Positions 7,945 through 14,367 of a stretch of DNA of 16,922 nt are shown in pieces (within the stretch, counting starts at the first letter, position 1; each line of letters starts with the position of its first letter). The stretch is from UBA4717 sp002404395. Lineage in GTDB: Bacteria; Bacillota; Clostridia; Oscillospirales; CAG-272. The stretch is from contig CALFNW010000031.1 of the NCBI GenBank assembly GCA_937902275.1, positions 1 to 16,922 of the forward strand, read 5' to 3'. Below the pieces are notes generated by a model. It ran no database searches. It was not told where the DNA came from and worked only from the letters and a program-made list of their open reading frames with translations. The position numbers and the translations under genes are program-made.

Positions 7945-8023
7945 TTACCCTCGTTGCTCCCATAACTTTTCATGCATTTCGGTTTTATCGTCTGCCGCCT
8001 CGTTGCCCAAACGGAAAAACTTA

Positions 8024-8641
8024 TCAATCAAACAGCGTCGGCAAGCTCGGATCCTCGAACGCGTCGAAACACATCAGTATCTGCTCACGGGTGGATTTTT
8101 CCGCCGCAAGCTCATCAGGTATTTCGGATCTTCCGAACGCGGCGGTCCCGGTCGTTTCAATATTTTCCCTGAATGCCCCGCCCACATATCTGCACAGCAT
8201 AAATGTTTTGACCACACCGTATGCATAGTTCGTCACATTGTGTCTGCGCCAATCCTGAAGTGCGATCAGTTTTTCCGCTTTTACCGTCAGCCCCGTTTCT
8301 TCAAGCACTTCTTTTTCGGTATTTGAGGCGACGGACTGATCCACGTCGCACCAGCCCCCGGGCAGTGCCCAGGTCCCATTATATTCGTGTACCAGCAAAA
8401 GCTTGCCCTCAATGAATACCGCCGCCCGCGTATCGACCTTCGGAGTCTGATATCCCGATTCGTTGCAGAAGAGATCATAAACCTTCTCAAGCGGAATATC
8501 GGTCTTCTCCGAAAGCATTTCGGCAGCGATCCGTCTTAATTCTTCATAACGTTCCCTGTCATATTTGTCTTTACCGTATTGAAGCCCCGCCTGCGCTATA
8601 CTTTGAATACGGATCGCAAGATCAAGCCACTTATCGTTCAT
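8024..8641 (-). CDS. NUDIX hydrolase with Nudix_hydro_N-type amino-terminal domain
   Basis: A 205-residue protein. Residues 1-65 (KWLDLAIRIQSIAQAGLQY..) match the helical amino-terminal domain found in a group of NUDIX enzymes related to YjhB/ADP-ribose pyrophosphatase. The Nudix box spans about 95-118: GGWCDVDQ..KEVLEETGL. Compared with the consensus GX5EX7REUXEEXGU, the first Glu is Gln102 and the Arg is Lys110, while the metal-binding EE pair (Glu114, Glu115) is kept. Family members hydrolyse nucleoside diphosphates linked to another moiety; the substrate here is unknown. An excellent GGAGGTGA ribosome site (8648-8655) fixes the ATG at 8641. The gene starts 41 bases after the acetyltransferase stop and ends 79 bases before the SGNH esterase start, consistent with one operon. 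Confidence 0.88.
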   Translation of the reverse strand: MNDKWLDLAIRIQSIAQAGLQYGKDKYDRERYEELRRIAAEMLSEKTDIPLEKVYDLFCNESGYQTPKVDTRAAVFIEGKLLLVHEYNGTWALPGGWCDVDQSVASNTEKEVLEETGLTVKAEKLIALQDWRRHNVTNYAYGVVKTFMLCRYVGGAFRENIETTGTAAFGRSEIPDELAAEKSTREQILMCFDAFEDPSLPTLFD

Positions 8642-8682
8642 GCAAGCTCACCTCCGACATTTTTGAGCGGTTGAAAACAAAC

Positions 8683-9312
8683 TCATTTTATAACCGAGCA
8701 ATCACCGAGAAGCTCCGGCTTATTTGCCATAGAATCGCTTTCGGTGAGCGTGCGGATCACCCGACAGGGATTTCCGGTGGCAAAGCTGTTTGCCGGGATA
8801 GAGCGCGTCACTACGCTTCCCGCGCCGATAACACAATTTTTGCCGATCGTGACGCCGGGCAGGATCGTGACGTTGGCACAGATCCAACACCCGTTTTCTA
8901 TCACCACCGGCTTTGCGAAGCAAAGTCTCCTTGCGACCCCGTCGGGACACATAAGCTGTTTTCGCTCGTCAGCCAGCATCGGGTGGATCGGCGTGACAAT
9001 GGTTACGTTGGGTCCGAAGTCACAGTTTTCTCCGATCGTAACCTCTCCGTCGTCCTGACAGGTGAAATTGAAATTAAAAAACGTATTTTTACCGATCTTG
9101 GTATGGACACCGTAATGGAAGCGGATCGGACCGTTGAACGAAACGCCTTCATTCAGCTCGCCGAGCAGTTCTTTTAATACCGCTTTTCTCTCTTCGGTTT
9201 GGGCTTCTGTCAGCGAATTGTATTTCTGGTTCAATGCGTGCGCCTTTTTCTTGATCTCGACCCGCCATTCTTCGGCAGGTGAAAAGAGCTTGCCGTCGCC
9301 GTTATTAAGCAT
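8683..9312 (-). CDS. Left-handed beta-helix acetyltransferase (maltose/galactoside O-acetyltransferase family)
   Basis: A 209-residue protein that begins MLNNGDGKLF, close to the usual MAT-domain amino end, followed by a helical segment with repeated Glu/Lys (residues 15-55). Hexapeptide repeats of the left-handed beta-helix fold then run from about residue 70 to 175. His110 in VTPIHPM is at the place of the catalytic His of the MAA/LacA/NodL family. GCWICANVTILPGVTIG (141-157) is the family's most conserved repeat segment. It transfers acetyl from acetyl-CoA to a sugar or sugar-like hydroxyl. I chose ATG 9312, with CGGAG six bases upstream; an in-frame extension to GTG 9426 has no family resemblance and no ribosome site. 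It is the first gene of the acetyltransferase-NUDIX-esterase operon. Confidence 0.88.
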   Translation of the reverse strand: MLNNGDGKLFSPAEEWRVEIKKKAHALNQKYNSLTEAQTEERKAVLKELLGELNEGVSFNGPIRFHYGVHTKIGKNTFFNFNFTCQDDGEVTIGENCDFGPNVTIVTPIHPMLADERKQLMCPDGVARRLCFAKPVVIENGCWICANVTILPGVTIGKNCVIGAGSVVTRSIPANSFATGNPCRVIRTLTESDSMANKPELLGDCSVIK

Positions 9313-9480
9313 AATATTCTCCGTGCCGCCGTAGGCGGTCCAAAAAGTAATTCGGATCTCAGAGCCGTCTCTGCAAAATATGAGCGTGAAACCGCAGATC
9401 TCACTAAACGAAGCTCGCGCTTTCACACGATCCCCGCGTCATCAGAGCCGACGCATAAAATCACAATATCCCGTAAAGCT

Positions 9481-9509
9481 ATGATACCATACTTTCATCG
9501 AAAATTCAA
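9481..9509 (-). promoter_or_regulatory. Promoter for the acetyltransferase-NUDIX-esterase operon
   Basis: On the minus strand TTGAAT (9504-9509), a 17-base spacer and TATCAT (9481-9486), with an extended -10 TGG just before it. The first gene starts at 9312, leaving a leader of about 160 nt in which I see no clear structured element. Confidence 0.65.
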
Positions 9510-9520
9510 TGGCATAACAG

Positions 9521-9546
9521 ATATTCGGCACGCTGCCGATATTTTG
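9521..9546. terminator. Possible terminator hairpin after the antiporter gene
   Basis: ATAT-T-CGGCA, loop CGC, TGCCG-ATAT forms a 9-bp stem with one bulge, 40 bases past the antiporter stop. It is followed by TTTTG on the plus strand but not by a T-run on the minus strand, so the direction and efficiency are uncertain. Confidence 0.35.
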
Positions 9547-9584
9547 ATAATGCCGCGCAGCTGTCTTTCGCCACTTGTGTGCGC

Positions 9585-10616
9585 TCAGGAAAACAGCGCG
9601 AAGAATTTATCAAAGCCTAAAGTAACGATAATAAGGTAGATTATATAAAGCACCAGCATAATTACGCCCTGCCAACGATTGAACTTTCTGCAAATGACGG
9701 TAGGGATTACCGCTATCAGCGTAACAAGGACGGCGATCGGAAAATCCAAATAAATATTTTGAGCGGAGACCGGCAGTCTGCCGCCGTATACAAAGGAACA
9801 TACCGCAAGGATAAGCGTAGTGTCTATCACGTTTGCGCCGATCACATTACCCACAGACATAGACGATTGTTTTTTCACAAGCGAAGTGATCGCGGTCACA
9901 AGCTCCGGCAAAGAAGTTCCGATCGCAACAAGCGTTACGCCTATGATCGCTTCGGACACTCCCCATGACGAAGCGATCATACTGCCGTTATCCACCAACA
10001 GCTCAGAGCCTCCGACGATACACGCCGCGCCGATAAGCACGCGCAAAACATTCAGGATCACCGATCTTTTGTCAGTAGACGGACGCTTCAAGTCGCTTTC
10101 CGCAGTTGCTTCTTTTTTTGCCGAACGGATATTTTCGACAATATATAAAGCGAAGATCAGCAAAAGCACGATTGCGCCCGTGAACTTAAGGTACCCGCTG
10201 AAAGAAAACGCAAACAACGCGCATACCGCCGCAAGCAGCAGAAAGCCTTTGGGTGCAAATTTCTTTCTGTCTACGGCAATCGGCATGAAAATAATGCTGA
10301 TCGCCAATATCAATGCGGTATTGCATATAACCGAGCCGACTCCGTTTCCGATCGCCATTCCGACCTTGTCTTCGGATTCGGCAATATAATTGCCGATCCC
10401 GGAAGTGAGGATACCGTGTCCCTCGATCGCGGCGATCGTTGAAACTATGATTTCGGGTAAAGTCGTGGCAAGACTGATAACGGTAGCTCCGATAATGAAT
10501 TTCGGGATCTTTGTCACTTCCGCTACCCACACAGCTCCGTCCACAAACCAATCCCCGCCCTTTACAATGAGCAAAATACCGACTGCAAACAGCAAATACG
10601 TCCAAATGTTTTCCAT
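9585..10616 (-). CDS. CaCA-family cation (Ca2+/Na+ or K+-dependent) antiporter, YrbG type
   Basis: A 343-residue membrane protein with about ten hydrophobic segments and the two alpha-repeats that define the CaCA superfamily. Alpha-1 is GATVISLATTLPE (43-55) and alpha-2 is GVTLVAIGTSLPE (226-238), each with the ion-binding Glu. A basic, hydrophilic loop (about 162-186) separates the two halves. The segment HGILTSGIGNYIAESEDKVG after alpha-1 is longer than in typical members such as YrbG. Exporters of this group move Ca2+, Mn2+ or related ions across the membrane in exchange for Na+ or H+. ATG 10616 has AAGGAGA (10623-10629) as ribosome site; the in-frame extension to 10736 runs through the leader terminator and is rejected. 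A strong promoter and an attenuator-like leader precede it, suggesting control by a metabolite or metal. Confidence 0.9.
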   Translation of the reverse strand: MENIWTYLLFAVGILLIVKGGDWFVDGAVWVAEVTKIPKFIIGATVISLATTLPEIIVSTIAAIEGHGILTSGIGNYIAESEDKVGMAIGNGVGSVICNTALILAISIIFMPIAVDRKKFAPKGFLLLAAVCALFAFSFSGYLKFTGAIVLLLIFALYIVENIRSAKKEATAESDLKRPSTDKRSVILNVLRVLIGAACIVGGSELLVDNGSMIASSWGVSEAIIGVTLVAIGTSLPELVTAITSLVKKQSSMSVGNVIGANVIDTTLILAVCSFVYGGRLPVSAQNIYLDFPIAVLVTLIAVIPTVICRKFNRWQGVIMLVLYIIYLIIVTLGFDKFFALFS

Positions 10617-10649
10617 GCGCTTCTCCTTAAAGCAATTTGTCAAAGGCAC

Positions 10650-10680
10650 AAAAAAAGTGTATGACCATACAGTCATACAC
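10650..10680 (-). terminator. Intrinsic terminator inside the antiporter 5' leader (attenuator)
   Basis: On the minus strand GTGTATGAC, loop TGTATG, GTCATACAC, then seven T residues: a perfect 9-bp stem with T-run, only about 35 bases before the antiporter ATG. A competing pairing is visible: CAGTC (10685-10689) with GACTG (10670-10674), which uses part of the terminator's 5' arm and could act as antiterminator. Confidence 0.85.
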
Positions 10681-10813
10681 ATAAGACTGCATGCACAATG
10701 ACATAAAATGACAGAATTGTACATGAGTCTCATCAATTAAGATATGCCAGGTGCCGTACAAGTACCGGTATGTTGACATATCGCGCCGAAAAGCGTCGAT
10801 TACTCCCTCAATG
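10681..10813 (-). promoter_or_regulatory. Structured leader RNA, riboswitch-like, upstream of the CaCA antiporter
   Basis: On the minus strand, in order: GGGAGTA (10801-10807) close to the transcript start, a hairpin ATCG(A)CGC/GCGCGAT (10780-10800) and GTCAACATAC (10768-10777). Next come CCGGT, CGGCACC and CTGGCATATCT (10740-10750), then GATGA-GAC-TCATG (10722-10734) and the intrinsic terminator. ATATG..CATAT closes a helix around the GTCAACATAC block. GGGAGTA, the following hairpin and GTCAACATAC recall the yybP-ykoY manganese riboswitch, which is known to precede cation exporters including CaCA antiporters. The element is shorter than typical members, so a variant or a different class is possible. 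The flotillin leader has matching blocks. Ligand control is inferred, not shown. Confidence 0.6.
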
Positions 10814-10819
10814 TCGCTT

Positions 10820-10848
10820 ATTGTATCACATATTTCAAAAAAAGTCAA
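10820..10848 (-). promoter_or_regulatory. Sigma-A promoter of the antiporter
   Basis: On the minus strand TTGACT (10843-10848), a 17-base spacer and TACAAT (10820-10825). The predicted start near 10813 places GGGAGTA about 6-12 nt into the RNA, much as in the flotillin leader. Confidence 0.8.
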
Positions 10849-10913
10849 GAGCAATCTTCAGGTATTGAGCACTGCCGACCGCAAGCTCAGATGCGTCCGC
10901 GTCCGCCTCCGAC

Positions 10914-11021
10914 TCACTCCGCAGTTTCACAAAGCGGCAGATATTCCGTAAACTTCCGCACGTCGGGAGTTAAGTGTTCCCGATTTTTTATCGCAAGCCC
11001 GATCGGCAGAAAGCGCAAGGC
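10914..11021 (-). pseudogene. Remnant: C-terminal tail of a LysR-family regulator
   Basis: The minus strand reads ALRFLPIGLAIKN..REHLTPDVRKFTEYL before a TGA at 10914-10916. The pattern 'LPIGLA-basic-loop-(L/S)(S/T)P..R.F.(D/E)(Y/F)L' is typical of the last 35 residues of LysR effector-binding domains. Upstream of about 11021 the frame becomes antisense to the MATE remnant and the resemblance ends, so no DNA-binding domain remains. It is too short for certainty. Confidence 0.4.
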
Positions 11022-11031
11022 GGAAATTCCG

Positions 11032-11336
11032 AACGCTGTCAGAACAACGGTACTGCTGTCGGTTATCATCGGCATATTCGGACTGATTTTGGGACAGCTT
11101 GCCGCGGAGCCGCTCTGCAACCTGTATGAAATTCCGGCGGGAGCACTTCGCGGCAGCGGACACGCGCTCTATCCGGCGCTCAGCACCATGATCGACACCT
11201 GTGCGTTCAGAATCGTCTGGATCTGCACCGTCTTTCGGACTGCTCCCACGCTTCCGAGGCTCTATCATGCCTTTCCGCTCTCATGGTTGATCACGATATT
11301 GTTTACAAAAAGGGCAATCAACGGTAAAACTGATTC
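11032..11336 (+). pseudogene. Remnant of a MATE-family multidrug efflux transporter
   Basis: The plus strand reads NAVRTTVLLSVIIGIFGLILGQ.. and then, directly after AEPLCNLYEIP, AGALRGSGHALYPALSTM.. with CAFRIVWICTVF and FPLSWLITIL. The second part closely resembles the C-terminal half of Clostridial MATE transporters (GALRGMG.., FRI.WI.TVF, YP.SW..T). The first part resembles a helix that lies well before GALRG in intact proteins, so several tens of residues between them have been deleted and everything before is missing. The reading frame continues rightward only as an antisense shadow of the flavodoxin gene. No start codon with ribosome site is present. This is dead sequence left by deletion, squeezed between the LysR remnant and the flavodoxin gene. 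Confidence 0.6.
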
Positions 11337-11337
11337 T

Positions 11338-11877
11338 TTACAGCGCTCTTCCAAGCTCATATGCGCGCCGAAGCGCGTCTGCATGAGCCTTTGCATCCCC
11401 GCTGTCACCGATGCCGCCGCCCGTGACAAGCCCGCAAAGCTTTGCACGCTCAAAGCAGTCCACCCAACCGAGCAATCCGTTATACGCTTTTTCAAACGTC
11501 TGATCGCCGTCCTCTGCCGCCGTCGCGATCATATAAACCTTTCTGAACCGATAATCCGTCGGATAAAGCGGATTGAGACGGTCAAGCAGCGTTTTCATCT
11601 GCCCGCACATTTCGTAATAGTAGATCGGCGTGGCAAATACAAGCGTATCGGCGTTTTTTACCTGCTCGCAAAATTCTCCCGCGTCGTCTTTCAGTACACA
11701 TTTGCCGGTCTGCTGACAGGCAAGGCAACCGATGCAATATCCGATATTTTTGCCTTTCAGACTGAGGAACGTCACTTCGTTTCCGCTCTCAAGCGCACCT
11801 CTTTCACATTCGTGCGCAAGATATTCCGAATTGCTGTTTGCCCGCAGGCTGGTTGAAATTATAAGTATTCTGCTCAT
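11338..11877 (-). CDS. Flavodoxin-family/NADPH-dependent FMN reductase-like protein with Cys motif
   Basis: A 179-residue flavoprotein. The amino end SRILIISTSLRANSNSEYLA contains the FMN-phosphate loop (residues about 9-20). ATPIYYYEMCGQMKTLLDR (82-100) is the second flavin-contact region typical of flavodoxin-like NADPH:FMN reductases. A CX2CX2CX5C motif (Cys48, 51, 54, 60) is the spacing found in iron-sulfur flavoproteins and related oxidoreductases, so it may carry an Fe-S cluster or just conserved cysteines. ATG 11877 is chosen for the AAGGAG eight bases upstream; the TTG 11895 alternative would overlap the alcohol dehydrogenase stop. It starts 15 bases after the alcohol dehydrogenase stop and is its operon partner, suggesting a reductive or detoxifying role. 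Substrate is unknown. Confidence 0.87.
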   Translation of the reverse strand: MSRILIISTSLRANSNSEYLAHECERGALESGNEVTFLSLKGKNIGYCIGCLACQQTGKCVLKDDAGEFCEQVKNADTLVFATPIYYYEMCGQMKTLLDRLNPLYPTDYRFRKVYMIATAAEDGDQTFEKAYNGLLGWVDCFERAKLCGLVTGGGIGDSGDAKAHADALRRAYELGRAL

Positions 11878-11891
11878 GCTTTTGCTCCTTT

Positions 11892-13058
11892 TCAAAGACT
11901 TGCTCTGAGAATTTCTTTGATCTCATCCGCAGTCAGCACCTTGTATCCGCCGTCCATAACAAACGTCGCGGACGCGATACCGTCGATCATTTCGTCGCTC
12001 ACGCCGAGCGTCCTGAGATCCATTACAAGTCCGATCTGCTTCATCCATGCTTCCATGCGGCAAAGTCCCTCTTCAGCGACCTCACGCTCGGTCCTGCCGT
12101 TTGAGTCAACTCCCCAGACATTAACAGCGTAACGTGCAAATTTTGCCGTACCGTAGGGGAGAATATAACGGTAATATGGCATGGAAACCGCCGAGAGCGT
12201 CATACCGTGGGTGGCGTTGGTATACGCACCGACCGCCTGACCGAGCATATGCACCATCCAATCGGTGCTCTTGCCCTTGGCGATCAGGGTGTTGAGCGCC
12301 CAGGTTGCCGTCCACATAATGTTGCTTCTCGCCTCGTAATCGGTGGGGGATTTCACAGCGATCTCCGCCGCATGGATCAATGAACGCAAGAGCCCCTCGG
12401 CAATATAATCGCTCGTGTTGTCGTCCCCGCCCGAGAAATACTGCTCAAGAATGTGCGACATGATATCGTATATGCCCGAAATCATCTGATAGTGCGGCAC
12501 GGTAAAGGTATATTCGGGATCGAGCACCGAAAACTTCGGAAACACGTCCTCGCCGAACACATGACCGATCTTCAACTTTTTCACGGTGTTGGTAATGACC
12601 GCGCCGCCGTTCATCTCACTGCCCGTTCCGACCATAGTCAGCACACAGCCGACCGGGACTATCTCACATGAGACGTCCTCAAAGCGCTCAAAATACTTGT
12701 CCCACGGGTCCTCGTCACAGTGTACCGATACCGAAACCGCCTTTGCGTAGTCGCAGACCGAGCCGCCGCCGACTGCAAGGATGAGATCCGCCTTTGCCGC
12801 CTTCGCCCGCGCGACACCCTCGCGAAGCTTGTCCGCCGTAGGGTTCGGCATCACTCCCGCATCTTCAAATATTTCTTTGCCGTTTGCCTTGAGTACGGAA
12901 ACAACGCGGTCGTAGATCCCGTTCTTTTTAATTGAACCGCCGCCGTAGACCAGCATGACATTCTTGCCGTATTTTGAAAGTTCGCCGTTCAATCCATCAA
13001 GCGCACCCTTGCCGAAATATAATTTTGTGGGATTGCAGTAAGAAAAATTCCCTAACAT
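11892..13058 (-). CDS. Iron-containing (group III) alcohol dehydrogenase, YqhD/BdhA family
   Basis: A 388-residue enzyme that reduces aldehydes with NAD(P)H. The start FSYCNPTKLYFGKG is the typical opening of the YqhD/BdhA branch. Cofactor-binding loops are GGGS at 39-42 and GGGS at 97-100. Metal ligands by pattern are Asp198 and His202 (DIMSH), His270 (WMVHMLG) and His284 (NATHG), the same spacing as YqhD Asp194/His198/His267/His281. The length is that of the family. GGAGAAACGATC before ATG 13058 is a good ribosome site. Its start overlaps the end of the small helical protein gene by seven bases, and the flavodoxin gene follows after 15 bases. A divergent LysR gene lies just upstream. In E. 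coli yqhD is also controlled by a neighbouring regulator responding to aldehydes (YqhC, AraC type), so an aldehyde-response role here is a reasonable inference. Confidence 0.93.
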   Translation of the reverse strand: MLGNFSYCNPTKLYFGKGALDGLNGELSKYGKNVMLVYGGGSIKKNGIYDRVVSVLKANGKEIFEDAGVMPNPTADKLREGVARAKAAKADLILAVGGGSVCDYAKAVSVSVHCDEDPWDKYFERFEDVSCEIVPVGCVLTMVGTGSEMNGGAVITNTVKKLKIGHVFGEDVFPKFSVLDPEYTFTVPHYQMISGIYDIMSHILEQYFSGGDDNTSDYIAEGLLRSLIHAAEIAVKSPTDYEARSNIMWTATWALNTLIAKGKSTDWMVHMLGQAVGAYTNATHGMTLSAVSMPYYRYILPYGTAKFARYAVNVWGVDSNGRTEREVAEEGLCRMEAWMKQIGLVMDLRTLGVSDEMIDGIASATFVMDGGYKVLTADEIKEILRASL

Positions 13059-13306
13059 GATCGTTTCTCCTTTTTGTATTCGTTCGATTTGATTTTATTT
13101 GTCAGATAATCAATACAGTCTATCTGTTTCTGCCTTTTGTGTACATCGGAAAGCACGCATCTGCGATGTACGGTCAGCTTGGGGAGTATTTCATCAAGCG
13201 TACCCTCACGGAAGTGACGCATACATTCCGCGATCAACTCTTCCTCACACCCTGCGTCGATCAGACAACGGTGCAGAAGTTCTTCTTTATCCAAAGCATT
13301 CGGCAT
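13052..13306 (-). CDS. Small conserved-looking helical protein of unknown function
   Basis: An 84-residue protein, not assigned to a named family by me. It is predicted to be all-helical, charged and without membrane segment. Visible elements are CLIDAGCEEELIAECMRHF, a middle LPKLTVHRRCVLSDVHKRQ and a terminal IDCIDYLTNKI, followed by a Lys-rich tail. Similar small proteins (a Cys-rich start and an 'HR..LLDE.H..Q..IDCLDYL' core) are, to my recollection, found beside oxidoreductase genes in Clostridia. ATG 13306 has AGGAGG (13313-13318) six bases away; GTG 13309 is less well spaced. It is the first gene of the alcohol dehydrogenase-flavodoxin operon, overlaps the dehydrogenase start by seven bases, and may couple its translation. 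A regulatory or accessory role is possible but unproven. Confidence 0.75.
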   Translation of the reverse strand: MPNALDKEELLHRCLIDAGCEEELIAECMRHFREGTLDEILPKLTVHRRCVLSDVHKRQKQIDCIDYLTNKIKSNEYKKEKRSC

Positions 13307-13331
13307 CACGACCCTCCTCTCCGACAGTTTG

Positions 13332-13360
13332 ATTATATCACGCCTTGCGTGAAATTACAA
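13332..13360 (-). promoter_or_regulatory. Promoter of the small protein-alcohol dehydrogenase-flavodoxin operon
   Basis: On the minus strand TTGTAA (13355-13360), a 17-base spacer and a perfect TATAAT (13332-13337) preceded by an extended TGA. The -35 lies only 28 bases from the LysR promoter's -35, so the two divergent promoters share regulatory DNA. Confidence 0.75.
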
Positions 13361-13373
13361 ATATCTATATTTT

Positions 13374-13403
13374 ATATCATGATATGATTGACGGGAATAT
13401 CAT
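13374..13403. promoter_or_regulatory. Probable LysR operator: ATATCAT repeats in the divergent promoter region
   Basis: ATATCATGATAT (13374-13385) is a perfect 12-bp palindrome lying just outside the -35 hexamers of the two divergent promoters. A further direct copy of ATATCAT is at 13397-13403 in the LysR promoter spacer, 23 bases after the first. LysR regulators typically bind such paired sites between divergent genes and repress themselves. The assignment is by position only. Confidence 0.5.
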
Positions 13404-13416
13404 AACGGTGTATAAT
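13388..13416 (+). promoter_or_regulatory. Promoter of the LysR regulator gene
   Basis: TTGACG (13388-13393), 17-base spacer, TATAAT (13411-13416) on the plus strand, with the LysR ATG 23 bases further on. The ATATCAT copy at 13397-13403 lies in its spacer, which fits autorepression. Confidence 0.8.
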
Positions 13417-13438
13417 AAAGAAAAAAGCGGAGGCTGTT

Positions 13439-14305
13439 ATGGAGTTAAGAGTTTTACGGTATTTTCTGGAAATCGCGCGCGAGGGCAGTATGACCGCCGC
13501 TTCAGAGGTGCTTCATGTATCTCAATCGGCACTGTCAAAACAGATGAAAGAGCTTGAAAATGAGCTTGGAAAAAAGCTGTTTCGCCGCAAAAGCCGCAGT
13601 GTGTCGCTGACCGAAGAGGGTATTCTTTTACGCCGCCGCGCCGAGGATATTCTCGATATGGTGGACAAAACGACCGAAGAGTTCAGGTCGTTAGACGAAC
13701 TGCAGGGCGGGGACGTCTACCTCGGCTGCGCGGAATCTCACCTCATCTCCCATATTGCGCGAAAGATCAGGCATTTCAAGAAACTCTACCCTCTCTTTCA
13801 TTATCACATAATCAGCGGCGACCGCACAGTGGTGCTTGACAGACTCGACCGCGGGCTTCTTGACTTCGGCGTAGTTGTTGAACTGCCCGATCTTGACCGT
13901 TATCAGTATCTTGAGTTACCGGGCGTCGATACCTGGGGCGTGATCATGCCGCAAACTCATCCGCTCGCAAAAAAAGCCTCCATCCGTGCGGAGGATCTCA
14001 TCGGTGAAGAATTGATCTGCTCGGAGCAGTCGGTGGAAGCGGACATCCCGCGTTGGTGCGGAAAGAAAGCCGATCGGCTTAATTTTACGGGAAACACTAA
14101 TCTCGCATATAATGGAAGCATATTTGTCAAAGAGGGGCTTGGTTTGATGCTGTCCTTTGAACATCTGATTTTTCCGAGCGAAGAAAACGGACTTGTGTTC
14201 CGCCCGCTGGAACCGAAGCTTGAAAACAAAATGTATTTGATCTGGAAGAAATATCAGGTGTTTTCGCCGATCGCGCAAAAGTTGCTCGACGAATTTATGA
14301 AATAA
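13439..14305 (+). CDS. LysR-family transcriptional regulator
   Basis: A 288-residue DNA-binding regulator of normal LysR length. Residues 1-60 are the winged helix-turn-helix: LRYFLEIAREGSMTAASEVLHVSQSALSKQMKELE, followed by KLFRR and the linker helix to about residue 87. Residues about 92-288 are the effector-binding domain, with a typical GVIMPQTHPLA..ASIRAEDL hinge region. A GGAGG site precedes ATG 13439. It is transcribed divergently from the alcohol dehydrogenase operon with only about 130 bp between the genes, the standard layout for a LysR regulator and its target. The probable target is therefore that operon, with an aldehyde or redox-related co-inducer as a guess. The unlinked LysR remnant at 10914 is a different gene. 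Confidence 0.92.
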   Translation: MELRVLRYFLEIAREGSMTAASEVLHVSQSALSKQMKELENELGKKLFRRKSRSVSLTEEGILLRRRAEDILDMVDKTTEEFRSLDELQGGDVYLGCAESHLISHIARKIRHFKKLYPLFHYHIISGDRTVVLDRLDRGLLDFGVVVELPDLDRYQYLELPGVDTWGVIMPQTHPLAKKASIRAEDLIGEELICSEQSVEADIPRWCGKKADRLNFTGNTNLAYNGSIFVKEGLGLMLSFEHLIFPSEENGLVFRPLEPKLENKMYLIWKKYQVFSPIAQKLLDEFMK

Positions 14306-14345
14306 GCCAAACGCTCGGTCATACAGCGTTTGGCTGTTTACGGTA
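14305..14345 (+). terminator. Terminator after the LysR gene
   Basis: AGCCAAACGC (14305-14314), an 11-base loop and GCGTTTGGCT (14326-14335): a perfect 10-bp stem that begins at the LysR stop codon. The following GTTTACGGTATTTT is only moderately T-rich. Confidence 0.7.
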
Positions 14346-14367
14346 TTTTATCAGACAAACGGCATTT

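Noticed and set aside
11316..11335. Possible terminator after the flavodoxin gene (AATCA/TGATT)
   Set aside because: Only a 5-bp AT-rich stem, separated by GCCC from a short T-run; too weak to call.
10891..11856. Long plus-strand open frame of 321 codons
   Set aside because: Its first part is the MATE remnant and its second part is only the antisense of the well-supported flavodoxin-family gene; no ribosome site or continuous family match.
13180..13195. Third GGGGAGTA-like block on the plus strand, followed by TTTCATC
   Set aside because: It lies antisense inside the small protein gene, with no promoter, no following shared blocks and no terminator; taken as chance.
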